The notes below the pieces were generated by a model that ran no database searches, was not told the origin of the DNA, and was given only the letters and a program-made list of their open reading frames with translations. A stretch of DNA of 64,000 bases from Bryobacterales bacterium (GTDB lineage Bacteria > Acidobacteriota > Terriglobia > Bryobacterales > Bryobacteraceae): positions 1 through 64,000 of the forward strand of contig PNAJ01000057.1 of the NCBI GenBank assembly GCA_003170295.1. Reading direction: 5' to 3'. Shown here in pieces: positions 51,709 to 61,093 of the stretch. Within the stretch, counting starts at the first letter, position 1. Each line of letters opens with the position of its first letter. The translations under genes and the position numbers were made by a program.

Positions 51709-52032
51709 AAATCCGACTCCCTCCAAGGCTCGCTCGATCTTCTCGTCTTGAAGATTCTGTCGCGCCGCCCGCGGTTGCACGGCTACGCGATTATGACCGC
51801 TATTAAGGATGGGTCCGGCGACGTTTTGTCGGCAGAGGAGGGTTCGCTTTATCCGGCATTGCACCGGATGGAGGAGGCGGGCTGGGTTCGTTCCGAATGG
51901 ATCAAAAAAGAAAGCGGGCGGCGGGCGCGGATTTATGAGCTGACGGCGGGCGGGAGGAAGCAGCTTGCGCAGGAAGAGTCGCGCTGGCAGACGGTAACTT
52001 CGGCCGTAAATCGCGTATTGAGGACGGTGTGA
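51703..52032 (+). CDS. PadR-family transcriptional regulator
   Basis: A 109-residue regulator with the PadR winged helix: GSLDLLVLKILSRRPRLHGY, a recognition region ending with EEGSLYPALHRMEEAGWVRS, then the wing (WIKKESGRRARIYELTAGGR) and a C-terminal dimer helix. The LQGSLDLLVLK start and SLYPALHRME are characteristic of the short acidobacterial PadR proteins that precede large permeases. It ends 1 base before that permease gene, forming a two-gene operon. It probably represses the operon via the inverted repeat over its own start. Confidence 0.96.
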   Translation: MSKSDSLQGSLDLLVLKILSRRPRLHGYAIMTAIKDGSGDVLSAEEGSLYPALHRMEEAGWVRSEWIKKESGRRARIYELTAGGRKQLAQEESRWQTVTSAVNRVLRTV

Positions 52033-52033
52033 A

Positions 52034-54703
52034 ATGTCGTTGTGGTCTCGCATTGCGAATGTATTTCGTGGCGAACAGTTGAGCCGGGAGATTGACGAAG
52101 AGCTGCAGTCGCATATCGAGGAAGCGATCGAGCAGGGGCGGGATCCGCGGGAGGCTCGCAAGGCTTTCGGATCGGTGCTAAGGAAGAGAGAGGAGACTCG
52201 CGACGTGCGGCTGATCGCATGGCTTGATTCAGTGCGGGCGGATGCGGTATTCGGCTTGCGCCGGCTTCGAAAAACCAAAGTGACTTCTGCCGCCGCGATC
52301 TTGTCGCTGGCACTGGCGATTGGCGCGTCGACAGCGGCATTCCGGCTGATCGATGCACTGCTGTTGCGGCCTTTGCCAGTCGCGCATCCCGAATATTTAT
52401 ATGTCGTCGCGTTTGAAGGCGCCCACGCTGTCAGTGGAAAAGCGATGACGTATGACAGCTCTTCCTACCCGATGTTCCGTCAGATGAGGGCCGATGTGCG
52501 GGAGCAAGCCGAGCTGATCGCGGTCTCCTATGCCGACCGCACCGATCTGACTTACCGGTCGGACCAGGAGATGGAGAAAGCCTACCGCCAGTACGTTTCC
52601 GGCTGGATGTTCCCTGCGTTTGGACTCCGGCCCGCGCTGGGACGGCTGTTTTCCGCCGCCGACGACCTCACGTCTGGCCAGCAGCATCCCGTTGCCGTGC
52701 TGTCTCACGATTATTGGAACCGCCGGTTCGGAGGAGATCCCAAAGTAATTGGTCGCACATTCCGGATGGGCGACGACCTTTACGAAATCGTCGGTGTCGC
52801 CGAGGAGCGCTTCACCGGCACCGAGACCGGCACCATGACGGACATCTTTTTTCCCATGGCGATGAAGAATCCCGCCACGCTTCAAAGCTCCAACAACTTC
52901 TGGCTTCGCACGCTGGTCCAGATGAAGCCCGGCGTTAATGTCGAACCCATTCGAGAGAGGTTGCGCGCGACGTTTCGCGCGATCCAGGAAGAGCGGGCCA
53001 AGAGTTTTACCGCCATGCCCCAACGTCGTCTGGAACTGTTCTTTAAAGAGAAGCTGTTGCTCGAACCCGCCGCCGCCGGCCGCTCGAATCTGCAGCGGGA
53101 TTACCGGCCATCGCTTACGGCCTTGGGCGTTCTCGTCGCGCTGGTGCTGCTGATCGCCTGCGCGAACGTCGCGAATCTGATGACCGCCCAAGCCGCGGCG
53201 AGGGCGCGCGAGATGGCGCTGCGCGTCTCGATCGGCGCGGGACGATGGCGGCTGGTGCAACTGGTTCTGGTCGAAAGCGCGTGGGTCGCATTTCTGGCGG
53301 CCGCCATCGGCGCGATTCTCGCATCCTGGTCGGCGCCCTTCATCCTGAGCATCGTCAATTCGCCCGATAACCCGGCACGTCTGGCCCTTCCGGCCGATTG
53401 GAGAGTGTGGGAATTTTCTGTGGTGCTGACCTTGGGCGTCACGTTTCTGTTCGGTCTGCCGGCGGCGCTGCGCGCCTCCTCCGTCAAGCCCGCCAGCGCG
53501 CTAAAGGGCGGAGAAGATCCGCACTCGCGCCGCCGCTTGATGCATGCTCTGATTGCGGTTCAGGTCGCGTTCTGTTTTCTCGTGCTTTTTGTGGCCGGCC
53601 TGTTTGTGACAACGTTCGACCGCTTGTCGCATCAGCCCACCGGATTTTCCTCGGAACGGATTCTCAACCTGGAAACGGTCACGCACCGCCCGCAACCGCC
53701 GGTCTTCTGGGAGCAGGTGGCCGAGCATCTTCGCGGCGTTCCAGGTGTCGAGACCGTCGCCCTGACGGTGTGGCCTCTGATGAGTGGAGAAAGTGGTGTC
53801 GGCTCGATTGCGATCAATGGCGCGGCTCCGGCGGAGGTCTTCGCGGACTTCCTGAAAATTTCTCCAGGCTGGCTGGACACCATGAAAATTCCGCTCGCCG
53901 ACGGCAGGGATTTCCGCGAGAGCGACGCCAACCCGACCGTCGCGATCGTCAACCAGGCCTTCGCGAGACAATATTTTGGCGGGGAGAATCCGATCGGAAG
54001 ATCGTTCGAAAGAGTGGAAGTGGCGGGCACGCGTGTTCGCTTTCAGATTGTGGGCTTCGTGCCGGACGCCCGTTCCAGGGACGACATGCGCCTGCCGATC
54101 CGGCCGACGGTCTACCTTCCGTTTCCATCGTCGGACGGCAAAGGCGGATTCCAGCCGACCGGCCGGGGCGATTTTATCGTGCGGACAGTCGGTGCGAACC
54201 CTCTCGCCCTCGCTTCGATTCTCCGTCAGGAAGTGCCGCGGGCCCGGCCCGAATTTCGCGTCACCAATATTCGCACGCAGACGGAGATCGTCGACTCGAA
54301 AACCGTTCGGGAGCGCCTGCTTGCGATGCTCGCTCTGTTCTTCGCCGTGGTTGCGGTGCTGCTGGCGGGGATCGGACTCTATGGCGTTCTCGATTACTCC
54401 GTGCTGCAGCGACGCCGCGAAATCGGGATTCGCATGGCGATCGGAGCGCAAGCCGCGGCCATCGCGCGATTGGTGACCGTGGAGGTCTTCGCGATGGTTT
54501 TGATCGGTGCGATTGCGGGACTCGCGCTCGGTTTGGCGTCGGTGCGAACCATCGAGTCGCTGTTTTACCAGGTGAAGGCGACTGACCTGAACATGCTCGC
54601 GCTCCCGACACTGGCAATCCTGGCCGCCGCTCTACTGGCCGCCCTGCCAGCGGTGCTTCATGCGGTGCGAATCGACCCGGTGAAAACGCTACGGTCTGAG
54701 TAG
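52034..54703 (+). CDS. Large MacB/FtsX-type orphan permease with N-terminal cytoplasmic extension (ADOP)
   Basis: An 889-residue permease. An N-terminal cytoplasmic part of about 75 residues (LSREIDEELQSHIEEAIEQG) is the helical module common at the front of PadR-linked permeases of this group, followed by the same double FtsX/MacB layout as the copy at 15369-17879: VTSAAAILSLALAIGASTAA, MacB core, LVALVLLIACANVANLMTA, a second unit and the end AVLHAVRIDPVKTLRSE. No ATPase is adjacent. It follows padR by 1 base. Function unproven; related MacB exports macrolides and peptides with its own ATPase. Confidence 0.94.
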   Translation: MSLWSRIANVFRGEQLSREIDEELQSHIEEAIEQGRDPREARKAFGSVLRKREETRDVRLIAWLDSVRADAVFGLRRLRKTKVTSAAAILSLALAIGASTAAFRLIDALLLRPLPVAHPEYLYVVAFEGAHAVSGKAMTYDSSSYPMFRQMRADVREQAELIAVSYADRTDLTYRSDQEMEKAYRQYVSGWMFPAFGLRPALGRLFSAADDLTSGQQHPVAVLSHDYWNRRFGGDPKVIGRTFRMGDDLYEIVGVAEERFTGTETGTMTDIFFPMAMKNPATLQSSNNFWLRTLVQMKPGVNVEPIRERLRATFRAIQEERAKSFTAMPQRRLELFFKEKLLLEPAAAGRSNLQRDYRPSLTALGVLVALVLLIACANVANLMTAQAAARAREMALRVSIGAGRWRLVQLVLVESAWVAFLAAAIGAILASWSAPFILSIVNSPDNPARLALPADWRVWEFSVVLTLGVTFLFGLPAALRASSVKPASALKGGEDPHSRRRLMHALIAVQVAFCFLVLFVAGLFVTTFDRLSHQPTGFSSERILNLETVTHRPQPPVFWEQVAEHLRGVPGVETVALTVWPLMSGESGVGSIAINGAAPAEVFADFLKISPGWLDTMKIPLADGRDFRESDANPTVAIVNQAFARQYFGGENPIGRSFERVEVAGTRVRFQIVGFVPDARSRDDMRLPIRPTVYLPFPSSDGKGGFQPTGRGDFIVRTVGANPLALASILRQEVPRARPEFRVTNIRTQTEIVDSKTVRERLLAMLALFFAVVAVLLAGIGLYGVLDYSVLQRRREIGIRMAIGAQAAAIARLVTVEVFAMVLIGAIAGLALGLASVRTIESLFYQVKATDLNMLALPTLAILAAALLAALPAVLHAVRIDPVKTLRSE

Positions 54704-54722
54704 TGCCAGTCGCGCGCCGCTA

Positions 54723-55088
54723 CTATTTGCAGACCGAAAAGCTGACATGCTTTGACTCCAGCGGATTGGGAGCAAGAACCTTGAACGCAACCCAGCCCGA
54801 CGCGCTACCGCGGTGACTCCAGTCGTAGTTGATCGTGAGCGGTCCTTTCTTGTCGAAGTGAAGCGTCTTGACGGGCGCCTGAGAGTGATCGCTTCGGATC
54901 CATTGGTACGTGACGTCTAGGGGCCCTGTCGCATTGATACGGCCGGTGACGTGGACGCGCGTGTTCGGACAGTTACCGATTGTTGCGGGAGCGTCGAGCG
55001 CCAACCCGCCTACGCGAGACGGTGGTTGGCCGGTTACGGAAGACACGATCAGCGCCGCCAAGGCGACTAGCATTTGACGATGACTCAA
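54723..55088 (-). CDS. Small exported protein of unknown function
   Basis: A 121-residue protein with a signal peptide (MLVALAALIVSSVTGQ) and a short mature domain of beta-rich character (TRVHVTGRINATGPLDVTYQ) with two cysteines (GNCPN and the C-terminal SVCK) likely to be disulfide-bonded. A TTG at 55088 is taken as start because a perfect AAGGAGG lies 7 bases upstream of it; the ATG at 55075 has no such site. It follows a secreted protein gene and a cytochrome gene on the same strand, perhaps one operon. No family is recognised. Confidence 0.7.
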   Translation of the reverse strand: MSHRQMLVALAALIVSSVTGQPPSRVGGLALDAPATIGNCPNTRVHVTGRINATGPLDVTYQWIRSDHSQAPVKTLHFDKKGPLTINYDWSHRGSASGWVAFKVLAPNPLESKHVSFSVCK

Positions 55089-55137
55089 TTTGTTACCTCC
55101 TTGTCCGAGGCAGCATATCACAACAATCCGGCAACGT

Positions 55138-55971
55138 TTATTTGACAGTGACCTTCACTTGAGCATTCGTCCAGCAGCACTGGAAGCCGCGGCCGCCGTC
55201 GCCGGACCAATCGTTGGCGACCACTCGCAGAACATATTCGCCTGCTTCGCTGAAGGTGGCCGTGGTGATCGCGGTACCGCTGAATACCGCGGGAGCCGGC
55301 GCCTTGAATGCCGCCTTCTCCACTGGCTGCCTCGGGTTCGCGAATGTCACCGTACCCGGTCCGCGAAACTTGCTCCATGCCACCGTGACCGGCGAGCCCA
55401 GCGCGCGCTGCGTGACCAGGACCGACTTCGCATCGTCGGCGAGCCACAGTGCCAAGGTCACGGGTTTCTCGACCGTAGTCTCCATTGCCCGGCTCTGTCC
55501 TCGCGGACCCTGCACGAAAGGACCGGCCTCGGAAAAGGCGATAAATGGCGGCGTATTTCCGCTCGCCTCCATGAACGGCTGGACCTCATACATAGGATGC
55601 AAACTGACCGGGATTACGGCCGTCTTCCCATTCGCGACAAGGGTCCACGTGAGTTTCTTCTCGCCGAAATCCTTGGGCACCGTGATGGTGAATACGCCCC
55701 ATTGGCGCGCTGGAAGAAAATGCGTCGGCTGGCCACGGTCCGGGCCCTTCGGCTCGATGCGATTATTCGGTCCGGTGGGAATCTCGATGGTCTGCTTCTG
55801 ATTGCGATTGTAATAGCCGAGCAGCAGGCTGAACGTTCCGTCGGGGTTTGGGAACCATCCTTCGAAAGCACCGGTGATGCCTTGCCCGGAGTCATGAGCG
55901 GGTTCGAAAGGCAACGATTGCGCCCATCCCGCGCCTAGAAGCGCGATCCCGATCAGAAATATTCGCGGCAT
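55138..55971 (-). CDS. Exported Ig/beta-sandwich-like protein of unknown function
   Basis: A 277-residue protein with a signal peptide (RIFLIGIALLGAGWAQ) and a beta-rich body, including YEVQPFMEASGNTPPFIAFS, TVEKPVTLALWLADDAKSVL and a last domain (TFSEAGEYVLRVVANDWSG) that resembles Ig-like folds of exported proteins. It ends with an FQCCWTNAQVKVTVK strand. ATG 55971 lies 4 bases after the stop of the cytochrome/monooxygenase gene, so both are probably translated from one mRNA. Similar proteins accompany cytochrome c/PHM-like genes in Acidobacteriota, but I cannot name a function. Confidence 0.75.
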   Translation of the reverse strand: MPRIFLIGIALLGAGWAQSLPFEPAHDSGQGITGAFEGWFPNPDGTFSLLLGYYNRNQKQTIEIPTGPNNRIEPKGPDRGQPTHFLPARQWGVFTITVPKDFGEKKLTWTLVANGKTAVIPVSLHPMYEVQPFMEASGNTPPFIAFSEAGPFVQGPRGQSRAMETTVEKPVTLALWLADDAKSVLVTQRALGSPVTVAWSKFRGPGTVTFANPRQPVEKAAFKAPAPAVFSGTAITTATFSEAGEYVLRVVANDWSGDGGRGFQCCWTNAQVKVTVK

Positions 55972-55975
55972 CCTG

Positions 55976-57265
55976 TTACGGTCGCGCCATGCTGGTCCGG
56001 CTAGGTCTGTGGCTGGCGGCCCACTGGTTGTAATCGTCGTCTGAGATGTAAGTGACGTTGACCCACGCATGTCCCATTTCGTCGACGGTGCGATCTCCGT
56101 ACCCGACCCACTGATCGTGATCCGGATTGTTAGGATTGTTGGCGGTATTGTCGTACCAGGCCGTCACGTGGATCACGGTTCCCTTGGGCAGCACCGGCGC
56201 CGCATCGTCCGCGTAGATGTAATTGTTCATCCAGTTGAAGTTGAAATGGTCGACGTAGCTCAGCATCTGCGTGGTGCCGTCGGGTAGGATGGCTTCCATC
56301 GCCATCCCCTTGCCGCGCCAGTGCATGTGCGGCTGAAAATTCTCCAGGCGCGCCGCCTGCCTCAGCACCTGGTAAGTCTGATTCGCGATCACGCTGTTCG
56401 GCGGGATATCGAAAGGTCCCGGGTTGCCGGGTGATGCGCCGAACAAACTGAGACGCGTGCGATACTTCGGAACCTCGCCCTTTGGATAAAGGTACACGGC
56501 CAACTCCACATGATCGCGGATCTGTTCGCCCACCGCGTGAAGATGGAGTTCCCAACGGATCTGCGCTCCCGGCAGCAGCAACTTTCCAGTACCGGGCCGG
56601 TAGATGTCGTAGCTCTTCCCCACCGCCCATTCCATTAAGAGACCCGGTCCGCCGGCATCCAATGCAGCAGGTTCATCCTGGCGAAGACCCGCGAGCGCAT
56701 GATGTACGATTCTGCGCCCTGCAGGCGTGGCCGGCCGCATCTCGACCGCGCGCACCCAGCGCTCCTCCGTAATGCCGATGTCGGTCGCCGGTTTAAACCA
56801 CACGTCCTGACCGTGAGCGGGCATGGTGTATGCCTCGGACTTGACGACGAAATCCGGCGGCCCGAACTGTTTGGCGAGTTGCCACCCGTCGTCGGTTGGC
56901 CACTGCTTGGCTGGCGGCAAATCCTTGGGATCGCCGAGCGGCGCGCCCGCATCGGCCCACCGCACGATCGTCGAAATCTGCTCTTCGGTCAGCGAGCGGT
57001 CATTCGCGAAATGCTGGATTCCAACCGTCTTGTCCAGGTGCCAGGGAGGCATGTTCCGCGTAACCACGCGCTCACGGATGGATTTTACCCACGGCCGCGT
57101 TTCTTGATATGTCACCAGCGACATGGGAGCCATCGAACCGGCGCGGTGACATACTTCGCACTTTTGTTGGAATATCGGAGCGATATCCTTCGCGAATGTG
57201 ACGGAATCTAGCGCGGCCGCGAGGCCCGGGAAAATCACGATAGCGCAGAACGTGGCACTTCGCAT
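55976..57265 (-). CDS. Cytochrome c - copper type II monooxygenase-like fusion
   Basis: A 429-residue exported protein. N-terminal part: signal peptide, then TFAKDIAPIFQQKCEVCHRA with one heme-c site (C36, C39, H40) as in planctomycete/acidobacterial cytochromes. C-terminal part resembles the two-domain copper monooxygenase PHM/DBM fold: RRIVHHALAG, RWELHLHAVG, FQPHMHWRGKGM and RTVDEMGHAW match the His-His, H-x-H and Met copper-ligand regions. A single polypeptide could therefore feed electrons from the heme to the copper sites. It leads a series with two exported proteins. Substrate unknown. Confidence 0.88.
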   Translation of the reverse strand: MRSATFCAIVIFPGLAAALDSVTFAKDIAPIFQQKCEVCHRAGSMAPMSLVTYQETRPWVKSIRERVVTRNMPPWHLDKTVGIQHFANDRSLTEEQISTIVRWADAGAPLGDPKDLPPAKQWPTDDGWQLAKQFGPPDFVVKSEAYTMPAHGQDVWFKPATDIGITEERWVRAVEMRPATPAGRRIVHHALAGLRQDEPAALDAGGPGLLMEWAVGKSYDIYRPGTGKLLLPGAQIRWELHLHAVGEQIRDHVELAVYLYPKGEVPKYRTRLSLFGASPGNPGPFDIPPNSVIANQTYQVLRQAARLENFQPHMHWRGKGMAMEAILPDGTTQMLSYVDHFNFNWMNNYIYADDAAPVLPKGTVIHVTAWYDNTANNPNNPDHDQWVGYGDRTVDEMGHAWVNVTYISDDDYNQWAASHRPSRTSMARP

Positions 57266-57416
57266 GACGGCTCCTCCTGCAATTAGGACCTTACACAGCA
57301 GTCTATTGGCTATAACGCCCCTCTGTCAATGCGTGGCCCGGCTATATGGTAAAAATTTATGAGTGAGGTTGTCGATTTGGACGCCTCCTATTCGACTTAC
57401 CTACGGAGGAATATAA

Positions 57417-58532
57417 ATGGCAAACGTACGAGTGCTGGTCGGCACCCGCAAGGGCGCATTCATCTTAACGTCGGACGGCAAGCGCGAAAAATGGGACGTC
57501 AGCGGACCCCATTTTGCAGGCTGGGAAATTTATCACGTCAAGGGATCTCCCGCGGACCCGAATCGCTTATACGCATCGCAATCCAGCGGCTGGTTTGGGC
57601 AGGTAATCCAGCGCTCCAGCGACGGCGGCAAGACTTGGGAGCCGGTGGATAACAAGTTCGCCTACGAAGGAGCCACCGGCACGCACCAGTGGTACGATGG
57701 CACACCACACCCCTGGGAGTTCAAGCGAGTCTGGCACCTGGAACCGTCGCTCACAGATCCCGATACGGTCTATGCGGGTGTCGAAGACGCCGCGATCTTT
57801 CGCTCGAGCGACGGAGGAAAAAGCTGGCAGGAGCTCTCCGGATTGCGCCATCACGGCTCCGGGCCCCGCTGGCAGCCAGGCGCCGGTGGGATGTGCTTGC
57901 ACACGATCGTCCTCGATCCCAGCGACCCTCGCCGGATCTTCATCGCGATCTCCGCCGCCGGGGCTTTTCGCAGCGACGATGCCGGCGAGACGTGGCAGCC
58001 CATTAACCGCGGACTGCACTCTCAAACCATTCCCGAGCCTACTGCCGACGTCGGCCACTGCGTTCACCGCATCGCGATGCACCCGTCGCGCCCGAATGTG
58101 CTCTTCATGCAGAAACACTGGGACGTCATGCGCACCGACAACGCTGGCGATTCCTGGCACGAGATCAGCGGCAACCTGCCGACCGATTTCGGCTTCGTGA
58201 TCGACGTGCACGCGCACGAGCCGGAAACGGTTTACGTAGTCCCCATCACGAGCGATTCGCACCACTACCCGCTCGACGGGAAGTTGCGCGTCTACCGCAG
58301 CCGGACTGGCGGAAACGAGTGGGAGCCACTCACCAAGGGCTTGCCGCAAAGCGACTGCTACGTGAACGTTCTGCGTGACGCGATGGCGGTCGATTCACTC
58401 GATTCCTGCGGCGTGTATTTCGGCACCACCGGCGGCCAGGTGTACGCCTCGGCCGATGCCGGCGACAACTGGGCTCCCATTGTCCGCGATCTTCCGGCCG
58501 TGCTTTCCGTCGAGGTCCAGACGTTGTCGTGA
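57417..58532 (+). CDS. BNR/Asp-box repeat beta-propeller protein
   Basis: A 371-residue protein of repeating SxDxGxTW Asp-boxes: [48 protein letters not shown] and [11 protein letters not shown], as in sialidase- and sortilin-type propellers. There is no signal peptide ([17 protein letters not shown]), so it is probably cytoplasmic, and catalytic residues of sialidases are not evident. A CTACGGAGGA ribosome site precedes ATG 57417. Its stop overlaps the start of the MoaD-like gene (GTGA), a firm link. Role unknown; propeller proteins of this type often bind partners. Confidence 0.88.
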   Translation: MANVRVLVGTRKGAFILTSDGKREKWDVSGPHFAGWEIYHVKGSPADPNRLYASQSSGWFGQVIQRSSDGGKTWEPVDNKFAYEGATGTHQWYDGTPHPWEFKRVWHLEPSLTDPDTVYAGVEDAAIFRSSDGGKSWQELSGLRHHGSGPRWQPGAGGMCLHTIVLDPSDPRRIFIAISAAGAFRSDDAGETWQPINRGLHSQTIPEPTADVGHCVHRIAMHPSRPNVLFMQKHWDVMRTDNAGDSWHEISGNLPTDFGFVIDVHAHEPETVYVVPITSDSHHYPLDGKLRVYRSRTGGNEWEPLTKGLPQSDCYVNVLRDAMAVDSLDSCGVYFGTTGGQVYASADAGDNWAPIVRDLPAVLSVEVQTLS

Positions 58533-58843
58533 CCCGCATGGTCATTCGCGTCGTCCTCCCGGCACATCTCCGCACGCTGGCCCGCATCAGTGGCGAGGTG
58601 ACGCTCGATATCGAGGGTCCCGCAATGCAGCGTTCGGTCCTCGACGCCTTGGAAGCCCGCTATCCGATGCTGCGCGGAACGCTCCGCGATCAAGTCAACC
58701 AACAACGCCGTCCATTTGTCCGGTTCTTTGCCTGCGAAGAGGATCTGTCGCACGAATCGCCGGATACTCCTCTGCCCGAAGCAGTGGTATCCGGGGCGGA
58801 GCCCTTTTTGATCGTAGGAGCCATTGCCGGCGGCTGCGACTGA
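58529..58843 (+). CDS. MoaD/ThiS-like sulfur-carrier homologue ending in GG-CD
   Basis: A roughly 100-residue ubiquitin-fold protein of the MoaD/ThiS class: [20 protein letters not shown], an [11 protein letters not shown] helix and [12 protein letters not shown] at the end. Sulfur carriers end in GG, whose last Gly becomes the thiocarboxylate; here two residues (Cys-Asp) follow, so activation would need trimming, as reported for QbsE-like carriers with a JAMM peptidase. No JAMM gene is in view. GTG 58529 overlaps the propeller stop; ATG 58538 is an alternative start. Genes for partner enzymes are not nearby. A role other than sulfur transfer is possible. Confidence 0.82.
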   Translation: MTRMVIRVVLPAHLRTLARISGEVTLDIEGPAMQRSVLDALEARYPMLRGTLRDQVNQQRRPFVRFFACEEDLSHESPDTPLPEAVVSGAEPFLIVGAIAGGCD

Positions 58844-59003
58844 CCCCGCCCGCTGGGTGAAGACCCACAAGTCCGACCGCTTTGCGTCAATTGACCCGGC
58901 AACTTGCCTCGCCCCGCTTCCGATCGTGAATGGACTCAACAATATCGCTATGGCGAGCGGTGTGCCTCACACATTGCGGCGCGAAGCGCGAGGTTTTTTA
59001 GCC

Positions 59004-61016
59004 ATGAGAACATATTCGATCGTTTTCCTTCTAAGCATTTTGTCTATCACGGCGTCCGGTCAGGATCGTCCGGCGAGACGGAACAGGGACTTCAACCCCG
59101 AGTTGGCGTCGGTCAGCTCATTTCAGTCCTTCACGACCGGCGTTGTTGTGAAAATCAAGAGCGCCAGCATCGCCAAGGACGGCACGATCACGGCGCGATT
59201 CACTCTCACCGACTCCAACGGCGAGGGGCTGGATAATACTGGCCTTTTAACGGCTGGGTCCGAATCGCTCTCCTTCGTCGCGGCCTTCATCCCGACCGGC
59301 CAATCTCAGTACACGGCCTACACTACGACAGTTGACAAGTCGATCACGAACAACAACCCGCCGCAAACACAAGCCGGCACGGACACGGGTGGCAAATATG
59401 CGTTGGTCGACGCAGCGACGGGCACTTACGATTACACCTTTGGAACCAAGGTTCCCGTTACTTTCGACGCGACCGCCACGCACTCTATCGGTGTGCAGGC
59501 GTCGCGCAGTCTGGCCGCTTATGGTTATCCCACGGCGTACACTTCAAACGACGTATTCACGTTCGTGCCGAATGGCTCCCCAGTCGTAACCGTCCGCGAT
59601 ATCGTCACGGAAGCGAGTTGCAATGGATGTCACAATCCTCTTAGCGCGCACGGCGGCGCCCGTCAGAAGATTGCGTATTGCGTGCTTTGCCATACGCCGC
59701 AGAGTACGAACCCGGACACGCTCAATACCGTCGACCTGAAGGTGTTCATTCACAAAATCCATATGGGATCCAGCTTGCCCAGCGTGGTCGCGGGCGGGAA
59801 GTATGAGGTTGTCCATCGGGGAGCTGTCGTAGACTTTTCGACCGTCGTCTTCCCGCAGGATGTCCGCAATTGCACCAAGTGCCATGCCGCCGGACCCACG
59901 CAATCCAGCAACTGGGCGACTAATCCCAGCCGCGCCGCCTGCGGCTCCTGTCACGATAATGTGAACTTCGCGACCGGCCTGAATCACGTCAATCTGATTC
60001 AGGCGGACGATACGCAGTGCACCAACTGCCATGCTGCAGCGGCCCACACCGAATTCGACGCCTCGATTCCCGGGGCCCACACAATTCCGAACAGATCGGC
60101 CGCGCTCCCTGGAGTCGTTCTGAAGGTCCTCAAGGTGGACAACGCGACCCCCGGCAGCAGTCCAACCGTTACGTTCCAGGTAACCGATAAATCCGGGGCC
60201 GCAGTGGACATCACCAAGCTGACCACCATCCGAATGGTCATTGCCGGTTCGAACGTCGACTACGGCACGGGCACGGGCGGAATGCCGCGAGTATCCGAAA
60301 CTCCGACCAAAGCGACGGGCGGCGCGAACGGAATCTACATGTACACCATGACCAGCAAGATTCCTGTGGCGGCTACCGGCTCCTACACCATTTCCATGGA
60401 GGCGGCGAACACCGTAACGTTGCTGCCCGGCACCACGCAGCAGATGACCGCAACCGACATGGCGATGCCCTACGAGTTTTACCTCTCCGTCGACAGCAGT
60501 CCAGTCGCCGCCCGGCGTCAAGTGGTCTCGCTCGACAAGTGCAGCGCCTGCCATCAGAATCTCGGCTTTATTCACGGCGGTAGTCGCGGGAACACGCAGG
60601 AATGCGTAATCTGCCACAATCCGACACTGACCGACGGCACCTCCAAACAGAGTGTCAGCTACGCGACGCAGATCCACAGCATTCACCGTGGTTCGAACCT
60701 GGCGAATCCGTACATCCTGGGAACCACCAATTATCAGAGCATCTTATTCCCGGGTGATCTGCGCGATTGCACCACGTGCCACGTCAATAATTCCTATCAG
60801 GTCGACAACGTCGGCGCGGTGGCTTCGGTGGCGAGCCCCGGCGGTTTCACGCCGACCACGCCTCCGATCTCGGCCGCCTGCCAAGGTTGCCATGACGACA
60901 AATCGACCGCTTCGCATGCGCTCGCCAATACCACTTCGATCGGCGAGAGCTGCGCCACCTGCCACGGAATCAACGCCCAGTTCGCCGTGGATACCGTGCA
61001 CGCCCGGGTCCATTAA
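59004..61016 (+). CDS. OmcA/MtrC-family decaheme c-type cytochrome
   Basis: A 670-residue exported multiheme cytochrome with exactly ten CxxCH motifs: CNGCH, CVLCH, CTKCH, CGSCH and CTNCH in the first heme group, CSACH, CVICH, CTTCH, CQGCH and CATCH in the second, with beta-domains before each group (TFTLTDSNGE region, and VVLKVLKVDNATPGSSP). The two beta/pentaheme halves are the OmcA/MtrC architecture. The signal (YSIVFLLSILSITASGQ) ends without a lipobox cysteine, unlike Shewanella MtrC, so it may be soluble or otherwise anchored. No MtrA- or MtrB-type gene is adjacent. ATG 59004 starts the signal peptide. A strong terminator follows. Confidence 0.95.
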   Translation: MRTYSIVFLLSILSITASGQDRPARRNRDFNPELASVSSFQSFTTGVVVKIKSASIAKDGTITARFTLTDSNGEGLDNTGLLTAGSESLSFVAAFIPTGQSQYTAYTTTVDKSITNNNPPQTQAGTDTGGKYALVDAATGTYDYTFGTKVPVTFDATATHSIGVQASRSLAAYGYPTAYTSNDVFTFVPNGSPVVTVRDIVTEASCNGCHNPLSAHGGARQKIAYCVLCHTPQSTNPDTLNTVDLKVFIHKIHMGSSLPSVVAGGKYEVVHRGAVVDFSTVVFPQDVRNCTKCHAAGPTQSSNWATNPSRAACGSCHDNVNFATGLNHVNLIQADDTQCTNCHAAAAHTEFDASIPGAHTIPNRSAALPGVVLKVLKVDNATPGSSPTVTFQVTDKSGAAVDITKLTTIRMVIAGSNVDYGTGTGGMPRVSETPTKATGGANGIYMYTMTSKIPVAATGSYTISMEAANTVTLLPGTTQQMTATDMAMPYEFYLSVDSSPVAARRQVVSLDKCSACHQNLGFIHGGSRGNTQECVICHNPTLTDGTSKQSVSYATQIHSIHRGSNLANPYILGTTNYQSILFPGDLRDCTTCHVNNSYQVDNVGAVASVASPGGFTPTTPPISAACQGCHDDKSTASHALANTTSIGESCATCHGINAQFAVDTVHARVH

Positions 61017-61033
61017 TCTCGCGGAACAATAAC

Positions 61034-61068
61034 GGGGTTGCCTGGAATGACAGGCGGCCCCTTTTTTT
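61034..61068 (+). terminator. Strong intrinsic terminator after the decaheme cytochrome gene
   Basis: An 11-pair stem GGGGTTGCCTG/CAGGCGGCCCC including two T-G wobbles, a 6-base loop and seven T residues (61062-61068), 18 bases after the stop codon. Confidence 0.92.
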
Positions 61069-61093
61069 ATTTGTTCGCCGGTATTCTGGAGGA

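Noticed and set aside
53398-54585. 395-codon frame inside the second permease gene
   Set aside because: Overlaps a clear permease in another phase, has no recognisable domain and is Arg-rich.
58824-59003. Longer N-terminus for the decaheme cytochrome
   Set aside because: The extra 60 residues have no domain and precede a clear export signal.
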